Below are positions 6,911 through 12,298 of a DNA stretch of 12,298 nt, one piece after another. A program made the translations under genes and the position numbers. Numbering within the stretch: the first letter of the stretch is position 1; each line of letters opens with the position of its first letter. The DNA comes from Bacteroidia bacterium (GTDB taxonomy: Bacteria > Bacteroidota > Bacteroidia > JAESSM01 > NORP286), in contig JAESSM010000090.1 in the NCBI GenBank assembly GCA_016764115.1, positions 1 to 12,298 on the forward strand, given 5' to 3'. The notes under the pieces were generated by a model. The model did not search any database and was not told the DNA's origin. It saw only the letters and a program-made list of their open reading frames with translations.

Positions 6911-7521
6911 TGACAATAGAAACATCACCAGAAACAATGACAAAAGAGAAAGAATATTTTGCACATGAAACTGCGGTAATTGATGAGGGATGCAGTATTG
7001 GGAAAGGAACCAAAATATGGCACTTTTCGCATATAATGCCGGATAGCGAAATTGGCGAAAATTGCAATCTTGGTCAAAATGTGGTGGTTTTAACTGGTGT
7101 TAAGCTCGGTAACAATGTTAAAGTTCAAAACAACATTTCAATTTATACAGGGGTTATTTGTGAAGATGATGTCTTTTTAGGTCCATCAATGGTTTTCACC
7201 AATGTAATTAATCCAAGAAGTGCAGTTATTAGAAAAGATGAATACAAAGAAACAATAGTAAGAAAAGGTGCTACCATTGGAGCTAATTCTACAATAGTTT
7301 GTGGATATGAAATTGGTGCCTACTCCTTTATAGCTGCGGGAGCTGTTGTTACTAAACCTGTAAAACCTTATTCTTTGGTGATGGGAAATCCTGCCCGGCA
7401 AGTAGGCTGGATGAGTGAGTACGGACATCGGCTAGAATTTGATGAGAATGGAATTGCAGTTTGCCCTGAAAGCAAAGATAGGTATGAACTAAAAGATGAA
7501 ACAGTTTCTAGACTTTCCTAA
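6910..7521 (+). CDS. WbpD/WlbB-type sugar N-acetyltransferase (hexapeptide repeat)
   Basis: A 203-residue left-handed beta-helix acetyltransferase. Hexapeptide repeats run from about residue 22 to 165 (IDEGCSIGKGTKIWHFSHI, EIGENCNLGQNVVV, VKLGNNVKVQNNISI). The signature FLGPSMVFTNVINPRS (89-104) and the tail VMGNPARQVGWMSEYGHRL (157-175) match the WbpD/WlbB/FdtC group. These cytoplasmic trimers acetylate the 3-amino group of nucleotide sugars with acetyl-CoA, for example UDP-2-acetamido-3-amino-2,3-dideoxyglucuronate or dTDP-3-amino-fucose, in making O-antigen or S-layer glycans. Which sugar is used here cannot be told: no dehydrogenase, oxidase or aminotransferase partner is in the window. 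The ATG at 6910 shares a base with the previous stop; Met10 is an alternative start that would still give a complete enzyme. Confidence 0.88.
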   Translation: MTIETSPETMTKEKEYFAHETAVIDEGCSIGKGTKIWHFSHIMPDSEIGENCNLGQNVVVLTGVKLGNNVKVQNNISIYTGVICEDDVFLGPSMVFTNVINPRSAVIRKDEYKETIVRKGATIGANSTIVCGYEIGAYSFIAAGAVVTKPVKPYSLVMGNPARQVGWMSEYGHRLEFDENGIAVCPESKDRYELKDETVSRLS

Positions 7522-7545
7522 GAATTACCTTCTCTTAATTTCTTC

Positions 7546-7574
7546 TTGAATTCAACTCCCTTTTTGTATCTTTA
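7546..7574 (+). promoter_or_regulatory. Bacteroidota-type promoter of asnB
   Basis: TTG (7546-7548), an 18-nt spacer and TATCTTTA (7567-7574) resemble the TTG/TAnnTTTG consensus, with the last G replaced by A. It sits in the 78-bp gap before asnB, leaving a leader of about 18 nt, and suggests that asnB is transcribed separately from the accD run. Confidence 0.5.
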
Positions 7575-7599
7575 TTTCGATTGATATTTTCAAAATATT

Positions 7600-9471
7600 A
7601 TGTGTGGAATAACGGGGATATTACATTTTGATTCAGAGCGTCTTGTCGATAAAGATGTTCTAAAGAGAATGGCCGATTCATTGATTCACAGGGGCCCTGA
7701 TGCTGAGGGTTTTTATGTCAATAAAAATATTGGTTTAGGGCATCGTAGGTTATCTATTATTGATCTAACTACCGGTGATCAGCCAATGTATAGCGATGAT
7801 AGGAACTTGGTATTGGTTCACAATGGAGAAATATACAACTACATAGAGCTTCGTGAGGAACTAAAAACCCTTGGGTACAAATTCAAAACTGATTCAGATA
7901 CTGAAGTAATTATCAAGTCTTATGAAGAATGGGGTATAGAATGCCAAGTTAAATTCAATGGAATGTGGGCCTTTGCTTTATGGAATGAAAGGAAGCAAGA
8001 ATTGTTTTTATCCATTGATAGAATCGGTGAAAAACCATTATACTATGCCATTCATGAAAATTCATTGATCTTTGGATCTGAAATTAAAGCCTTGCTATCT
8101 TATGGAGTACAAAAGGAAACCAATATTGAGGTATTGGATATTTATCTCGCATTGTCTTATGTACCTGCACCGTATACCTTTTACAAAAATATAAACAAAC
8201 TCAGCCCTGGCCATTATACCTTAATTGGTAATAACGATATAATTACACCTAAGAAGTACTGGGATTTGCCAGATATTGATGAAACAAATATGCTTGGTAA
8301 TGAAAAGGAAATATTTGATCAGTTTGAGAGCTTATTTCGGGATGCCGTCAAAATAAGGATGCGTAGTGATGTTCCTTATGGTGCTTTTTTAAGTGGAGGG
8401 TTAGATTCTTCAAGTGTTGTATCAATAATGAGCGAAATTAGCTCTAAACCGGTGCAAACGTATACCATTGGATTTAAGGAAAAAATATTTGATGAAAGGC
8501 ATTTAGCAAGAGATGTTGCCGTAAAATTTCAGACAGATCATAACGAACACTTGGTTGAACCAGGTTCTTTTGATGAATCTCTGAAAAGAATTCTACATCA
8601 TTATGATGAGCCTTTTGGGGATTCCTCAGCGATTCCTACAGGTTATGTATCAAATTACGCCAGGCAAGATGTTAAGATGGTTTTAACCGGTGATGGTGGT
8701 GATGAAGTTCTTTCTGGCTACCTCATTTATTTGGCTGAGAAACTTACCCTCTACTATCAGTATATACCAATTCAACTCAGAAAGGCAATTATACCTTTAT
8801 TAGATAGACTCGGAAGTATGACATCCGGGAATTTAAGATATAGTGCAAATCGGCTCAGAAATGCATGTTATGGTTCTATGTTGCCATTTCAAACGAGGTT
8901 GGCCGCAAAGCAAATGTGGGCGAATTCTTCGGTTCGCGAGGCTCTTATTACTGATAAATCTCAAATAATACCTGTCCAATATTACATTGCAGATGTGTTT
9001 TCTAATTGCACTTATAGTGATGACTTTTACAAACTGATGTACTTTCATCTAAAGGTTTCATTACCTGCAGATATGTTGGTTAAAGTTGATAGAATGAGCA
9101 TGGCCTATTCTTTAGAAACCCGGTTGCCATTTTTAGATCATAGATTAATAGAATTTATGGTTAAGGTATCAAAATCTGTAAAATTAAAGGGCTTAGAACG
9201 GAAAACAGTATTAAGAAATACAATTGGAAAGCAATTGCCAAAATCAATTTTAAATGCACCTAAAAAGGGATTTGGTGTTCCCTTAAGAGAATGGTTTAAG
9301 GACAAAGAATTTGAATCTCGGCTAAGTGATTTAAGCAAAGCTGATTTTGGGTTAAATGGCAAAGTGATTGATGAAATAGTACAAGATAACAGGGAAGGTA
9401 AAAGAGACTATGGTAATTTTATTTGGATGTTATTTGTATTGAAAGAATGGACTCTTAATTCTAACAATTAG
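7600..9471 (+). CDS. asnB: Asparagine synthetase (glutamine-hydrolysing) family
   Basis: A 623-residue two-domain enzyme. The class II glutamine amidotransferase domain (1 to about 210) starts with the nucleophile Cys2 (MCGITGIL) and keeps GHRRLSIIDL (47-56, with Arg49), NGEIYN (75-80) and TDSDTEV (97-103). The synthetase domain has the PP-loop SGGLDSSSV (265-273) for ATP binding, then TGDGGDEVLSGY, and the late MLVKVDRMSMAYSLETRLPF and KKGFGVPLREWF blocks. It makes asparagine from aspartate, glutamine and ATP by way of an adenylated intermediate, in the cytoplasm. At 623 residues it is longer than E. coli AsnB (about 554) and resembles the long form common in bacterial surface-polysaccharide loci, where some members amidate sugar carboxylates instead. 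The neighbouring sugar acetyltransferase makes that alternative reasonable but unproven. It lies 78 bp after that gene and ends at a bidirectional terminator. Confidence 0.93.
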   Translation: MCGITGILHFDSERLVDKDVLKRMADSLIHRGPDAEGFYVNKNIGLGHRRLSIIDLTTGDQPMYSDDRNLVLVHNGEIYNYIELREELKTLGYKFKTDSDTEVIIKSYEEWGIECQVKFNGMWAFALWNERKQELFLSIDRIGEKPLYYAIHENSLIFGSEIKALLSYGVQKETNIEVLDIYLALSYVPAPYTFYKNINKLSPGHYTLIGNNDIITPKKYWDLPDIDETNMLGNEKEIFDQFESLFRDAVKIRMRSDVPYGAFLSGGLDSSSVVSIMSEISSKPVQTYTIGFKEKIFDERHLARDVAVKFQTDHNEHLVEPGSFDESLKRILHHYDEPFGDSSAIPTGYVSNYARQDVKMVLTGDGGDEVLSGYLIYLAEKLTLYYQYIPIQLRKAIIPLLDRLGSMTSGNLRYSANRLRNACYGSMLPFQTRLAAKQMWANSSVREALITDKSQIIPVQYYIADVFSNCTYSDDFYKLMYFHLKVSLPADMLVKVDRMSMAYSLETRLPFLDHRLIEFMVKVSKSVKLKGLERKTVLRNTIGKQLPKSILNAPKKGFGVPLREWFKDKEFESRLSDLSKADFGLNGKVIDEIVQDNREGKRDYGNFIWMLFVLKEWTLNSNN

Positions 9472-9492
9472 TAATTAAAAGAATTAAGTTAT

Positions 9493-9526
9493 AAAAAAAC
9501 CCCTTCTCAATGAGAAAGGGTTTTTT
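9493..9526. terminator. Bidirectional intrinsic terminator
   Basis: An A-run, CCCCTTCTC, a tiny AAT loop, GAGAAAGGG and a T-run form a stem with a single internal C-A mismatch. Flanking poly-A and poly-T make it work on both strands. It lies between the convergent asnB (ends 9471) and the OmpA gene (ends 9554), so it should stop transcription from both sides. Confidence 0.92.
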
Positions 9527-9553
9527 CTTTATAGTATAAGAGAAGATGCCTTT

Positions 9554-11014
9554 TTAATAAACCAAAAAGTCTACTCTTCTATTAACTTTACTTTGTCCTT
9601 TTTGTGCTAAAGGTTCGCCTTCACCTTTGGAATCAGCAGTTAATCTGCTAGCGTCAACACCGTAAATCTTTACTAGGTGATCAATAGCAGCTTGTGCTCT
9701 TCTGGTACCGAGTTCCATATTATACTTTTCTGGCCCCGAACCGTCACTATAGCCGGTAACTTTAATTTTAAGGCCTCCATTTTGTTTAAGAGCGTTTGCT
9801 ACTTCAGCAAGATTTTCATAGTAAGCATACTCAACATTGGCACTGTTAAATGCATAGTATACAGATGGAAGTAGACCAACACCACCTCCGCCACCACCAG
9901 TATAAACTGGAGTAGGTGAACCATCATCTCCGCCTCCTCCTGTTCGCATTCCTGCTATTGCACTTCCTTGGAAGTTAACCATTTGTCCAGGCTTAGAATT
10001 ATTATCTAAATCTCTATGATCTGGCACACCGTCACCATCAGTATCAATTGCCTTACCATTTTCGTCTACAACAGCACCTTTTTCAGTAAATGGATCTCCA
10101 TCTTGGTAGTCAGCTACACCATCACCGTCAATATCCATAGCTCTACCTGAACCATCTACAGTTACACCTTCAGGAGTTTCGTTATCCTTGTCATAAAGGT
10201 CAGCAACACCGTCATTATCTTTATCTCCGCCTAATCCTGCCATTTTTTCTCTTAAAACAGCCATGTCTTCATATAAAGTATTTAAGGGGTTAACCCAATC
10301 TATATCCTTTTCATTTTTGCCCATGTTTGCTGATAATCCAAAGCTGAAATAGGAATATTTATCCTTTCCTGAGCTTCTTACGTTTAATCTGTCTAAAATA
10401 TCTGTATTAACTGCCCTTAATGAATAGGCTAATTCTAGAGTAAGGGCTTTGGGCAGTCTATATTTCATTGTTAGCCCTGCAGGGTAAGCTATTTCGATTG
10501 CACTTGGCTCGGTAGGATCATAAAAATCATATTCACTGCCATCTTTTTTAAATAGGGATGATTTGAAATGATTTAATCCTAAGCCAAGCGTTGCTTGAAA
10601 ACTGATTCTTGGTTCTGATTTCAGAAAAGAAATGTTTCCGAAGTTGTACACTAGATTTATGGTATGCTCAAAGAAGTTTGTTGTAAAGGTTGTAGAATCA
10701 ATATAATGCATATCAGAAAGGGCTCCCTTTAATAATTGACCTTGAATTCCAAAGGCATGAGAAAACATCTTAGTGACAGTTAAGCCGTATCCAAAGTTTT
10801 TGTCTCCATTATTTGGATCAATTGGGCTCATATCAGTATGTCCCATTACCATTCCTGCATTAATACCGATAGCCCACAAATTAAACTCTTTTGGACTTGG
10901 GAAAGGTGAAGTTTCTTCCGGAGCAGCTTCTACCGGTTCAGCTTCCTGAGCAAAGGTACTTGTACTAGCAAGCCCTAAGATTAATGTTAATACTAATAAG
11001 TTTTTCAGATTCAT
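9554..11014 (-). CDS. OmpA-family outer membrane protein with TSP type-3 repeats
   Basis: A 486-residue envelope protein. The signal peptide is residues 1-22 (cut after TFA), followed by a Glu/Pro-rich stretch (24-41). Residues 43-235 alternate in beta strands with aromatic ends and look like an 8-stranded outer-membrane barrel, closing with SYFSFGLSANMG. After a short helical stretch (244-260), three exact 30-residue repeats (264-353) carry DxDxDGVxD calcium-binding motifs of the thrombospondin type-3 kind. A glycine-rich linker (356-380) leads to the OmpA C-terminal domain (about 385-486), which binds peptidoglycan; the diaminopimelate-binding pair is kept as Asp424 in GYSD and Arg439 in TRRA. 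It probably ties the outer membrane to the cell wall. It is monocistronic here, with a strong promoter upstream and the shared terminator downstream. Confidence 0.95.
   Translation of the reverse strand: MNLKNLLVLTLILGLASTSTFAQEAEPVEAAPEETSPFPSPKEFNLWAIGINAGMVMGHTDMSPIDPNNGDKNFGYGLTVTKMFSHAFGIQGQLLKGALSDMHYIDSTTFTTNFFEHTINLVYNFGNISFLKSEPRISFQATLGLGLNHFKSSLFKKDGSEYDFYDPTEPSAIEIAYPAGLTMKYRLPKALTLELAYSLRAVNTDILDRLNVRSSGKDKYSYFSFGLSANMGKNEKDIDWVNPLNTLYEDMAVLREKMAGLGGDKDNDGVADLYDKDNETPEGVTVDGSGRAMDIDGDGVADYQDGDPFTEKGAVVDENGKAIDTDGDGVPDHRDLDNNSKPGQMVNFQGSAIAGMRTGGGGDDGSPTPVYTGGGGGGVGLLPSVYYAFNSANVEYAYYENLAEVANALKQNGGLKIKVTGYSDGSGPEKYNMELGTRRAQAAIDHLVKIYGVDASRLTADSKGEGEPLAQKGQSKVNRRVDFLVY
9956..10225 (-). 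repeat. Three tandem 90-bp units encoding 30-residue calcium-binding repeats
   Basis: Within the OmpA-family gene, residues 264-293, 294-323 and 324-353 are three units of exactly 30 residues. Each opens with DxDxDGVxD (DKDNDGVAD, DIDGDGVAD, DTDGDGVPD). The first two close with GVTVDGSGRAM and GAVVDENGKAI; the third closes with the more diverged GQMVNFQGSAI. The pattern is the thrombospondin type-3 fold, in which aspartates bind calcium and stiffen the stalk. Confidence 0.9.
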
Positions 11015-11077
11015 AATTATTGCTTTTGTTAAAGTTATGTGTATTAGGGTATTATTAATTGAAGTTAATTACGTGCA

Positions 11078-11107
11078 CAAATATAGTTATTTATATAAAA
11101 AAACAAA
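11078..11107 (-). promoter_or_regulatory. Strong Bacteroidota promoter of the OmpA-family gene
   Basis: On the minus strand TTTG (11107-11104), an 18-nt spacer and TATATTTG (11085-11078) match both consensus boxes fully. Transcription should start near 11070, giving a leader of about 55 nt. A strong promoter fits an abundant outer-membrane protein. Confidence 0.75.
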
Positions 11108-11349
11108 TATTTCATTAATAAATTCTAATAAAGGATTTAATTAAGTAAATGAACGGTTTTTAAATGATTCTACTGTTTTAAGAGCTCTTAATAATTTTAT
11201 AATAGGTATACTCCAAAAAGAATTCTGGCACAATATTTACCCCGTTACATACGTTTCTTGAAGTTAAAAGTTGCAAAAAACCCATAAAAACATATGTGGA
11301 TAATTCATTCTATTAGACTACTTCCGGTAATAATTCTCTTTTTAGTGTT

Positions 11350-11383
11350 TTTGAAGTTTAATAGAGTATAAATAATATATTTG
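11350..11383 (+). promoter_or_regulatory. Bacteroidota-type promoter of the polysaccharide export gene
   Basis: TTTG (11350-11353), a 22-nt spacer and TATATTTG (11376-11383) match the consensus. The start would be near 11390, about 20 nt before the ATG at 11411; AAGGAAA at 11393-11399 could serve as a weak ribosome-binding site. Confidence 0.6.
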
Positions 11384-11410
11384 CAGTCGAAAAAGGAAAT
11401 TCAGAAACTT

Positions 11411-12298
11411 ATGTTTTATAGGAAAGCCATTTTTACCGTTTTGTTGCTTGGGGTTATAATAAATGTCCATTCTCAGGATGTCACAGATAAAATACCTGCC
11501 AATATAGTTGTCCCTCCCGGATTGGATGTTAAGGATATGGACCCTCAAGATATTACAGAAGACAACCTAAGGAAAGCCGGTGCAACTGAAGCACAAATAA
11601 AAGAAGCTATTGAGTATAAAAAAAAGATGCAGAGTGGTGAAGGAGATGACTTATTAACTGGATCTGATGAGCCTGAAAAAATAAATCAAATTCTTGATGA
11701 GCAGGAGAAAGATAAAGCCGCTGAAATTGAGACAGAGGAAGTTGAAGAGGTCAGCCTCAACCGACAAATAAGAAAATTTCCTGTATCGACAATCTATGGA
11801 CATTCATTTTTTAGAACTAACGAAATAGGATTATATAACAAAGCTACGGCAATTAAAGCTCCAGATAATTATATATTAGGTATAGGAGATGAAATTAATA
11901 TATCAATCTGGGGATATTCAGATTATAGTGATGTGTTCAAGATAAATGAATATGGGGCAATACAGCCCAAATTAGTTGGCCGTATCTATTTAAAAGGAAT
12001 GGAATTTAAGAAAGCCCGATCATTATTAAGGGATAGGTTTAACCAGGTATATGATTTACAAAACTCTCAGTTTGAAATAACTCTTGCCTATTCAAGGGTT
12101 ATTTCTGTCAATGTAGTTGGTGAAGTGTTTTACCCAGGTACTTATACTTTACCTGCTATAAATACAGCATTTAATTTATTAGTTGAGGTTGGGGGTCCTT
12201 CTGCTATTGGAAGTCTGAGAAAAATATATATTAAAAGGGGTGGCAAATTGATTGAAATTCTTGATGTATATAAATACTTATTAAACCCTGATTCAGAC
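11411..12298 (+). CDS. Polysaccharide export protein (Wza-like, SLBB domain), 5' part
   Basis: The first 296 residues of a protein that continues past the right edge. A signal peptide (1-21, cut near VHSQ) is followed by a charged, acidic extension (about 23-120, rich in Glu, Asp and Lys) with no clear domain. The polysaccharide export domain begins at YILGIGDEINISIWG (154-168) and runs to about 225. A first SLBB domain opens at VISVNVVGEVFYPGTYTLP (230-248) and includes EVGGPSAIGSLRKIYIKRGG. Proteins of this type form the outer-membrane channel for capsule or exopolysaccharide. Unlike Wza there is no lipobox Cys after the signal peptide. Bacteroidota relatives are often long with several SLBB domains, so much of the gene is probably missing. 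It has its own promoter and likely opens a polysaccharide operon to the right. Confidence 0.9.
   Translation, partial: MFYRKAIFTVLLLGVIINVHSQDVTDKIPANIVVPPGLDVKDMDPQDITEDNLRKAGATEAQIKEAIEYKKKMQSGEGDDLLTGSDEPEKINQILDEQEKDKAAEIETEEVEEVSLNRQIRKFPVSTIYGHSFFRTNEIGLYNKATAIKAPDNYILGIGDEINISIWGYSDYSDVFKINEYGAIQPKLVGRIYLKGMEFKKARSLLRDRFNQVYDLQNSQFEITLAYSRVISVNVVGEVFYPGTYTLPAINTAFNLLVEVGGPSAIGSLRKIYIKRGGKLIEILDVYKYLLNPDSD

Larger units (their letters stand above)
11015..11410. other. Gene-free divergent promoter region
   Basis: This 396-bp gap separates the divergent OmpA-family and polysaccharide export genes. It holds a promoter at each end and a perfect 14-bp palindrome, TTAAGAGCTCTTAA (11178-11191). 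It is very AT-rich, and I find no credible protein-coding frame, tRNA or clear RNA structure in its middle part (about 11108-11345). Confidence 0.7.

Noticed and set aside
11342..11548. Minus-strand open frame of 68 codons
   Set aside because: It runs antisense across the promoter and signal peptide of the polysaccharide export gene and has no recognisable features.
1..12298. CRISPR array, insertion sequence, prophage, toxin-antitoxin or defence system
   Set aside because: No spaced direct repeats, transposase, integrase or known defence motifs were seen. The only tandem repeats are the calcium-binding units inside the OmpA-family gene.

Overview
The window is about 12.3 kb of AT-rich chromosomal DNA from a member of the Bacteroidota, most likely a cytophagal or flavobacterial lineage; I cannot place it more finely. 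Three things point there: a type IX secretion (T9SS) C-terminal sorting domain, an OmpA protein with thrombospondin type-3 repeats, and several promoters of the Bacteroidota form TTTG-(about 18-22 nt)-TAnnTTTG with almost no Shine-Dalgarno sequences. No mobile element, tRNA, rRNA or CRISPR array is visible.

Layout from the left. (1) 1-599, minus: N-terminal half of a thiolase running off the edge. (2) 673-2299, plus: a secreted DUF1684 protein, overlapped by 20 bp by a GTG-started T9SS cargo protein. (3) 2307-2534, minus: a small membrane protein with a four-cysteine motif. (4) 2610-4074, plus: a class I methyltransferase and the nucleotide pyrophosphohydrolase MazG, overlapping by 8 bp. (5) 4152-7521, plus: a tight run of four genes, namely a DhnA/FbaB-type class I fructose-bisphosphate aldolase, accD (acetyl-CoA carboxylase beta subunit), an exported helical-repeat protein of unknown function, and a WbpD/WlbB-type sugar N-acetyltransferase. 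(6) 7600-9471, plus: a glutamine-dependent asparagine synthetase-like enzyme with its own promoter. It converges on (7) 9554-11014, minus: an OmpA-family outer-membrane/peptidoglycan protein, with a bidirectional terminator between them. (8) 11015-11410: a divergent promoter region. (9) From 11411, plus: the start of a Wza-like polysaccharide export protein, cut by the right edge.

How the genes fit together. The left and centre are mostly housekeeping: central carbon and fatty-acid metabolism and nucleotide-pool cleaning. The right side leans toward the cell surface. The sugar N-acetyltransferase, the AsnB-like amidotransferase and the export protein suggest that a capsule or exopolysaccharide locus begins here and continues to the right, but the sugar-nucleotide partners and glycosyltransferases are not in the window.

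I do not see a clearly new biological system. The features most worth a second look are the unstudied secreted pair, the exported protein placed between accD and the sugar acetyltransferase, the hairpin that abuts the accD start codon, and several start codons lying very close to predicted promoters.
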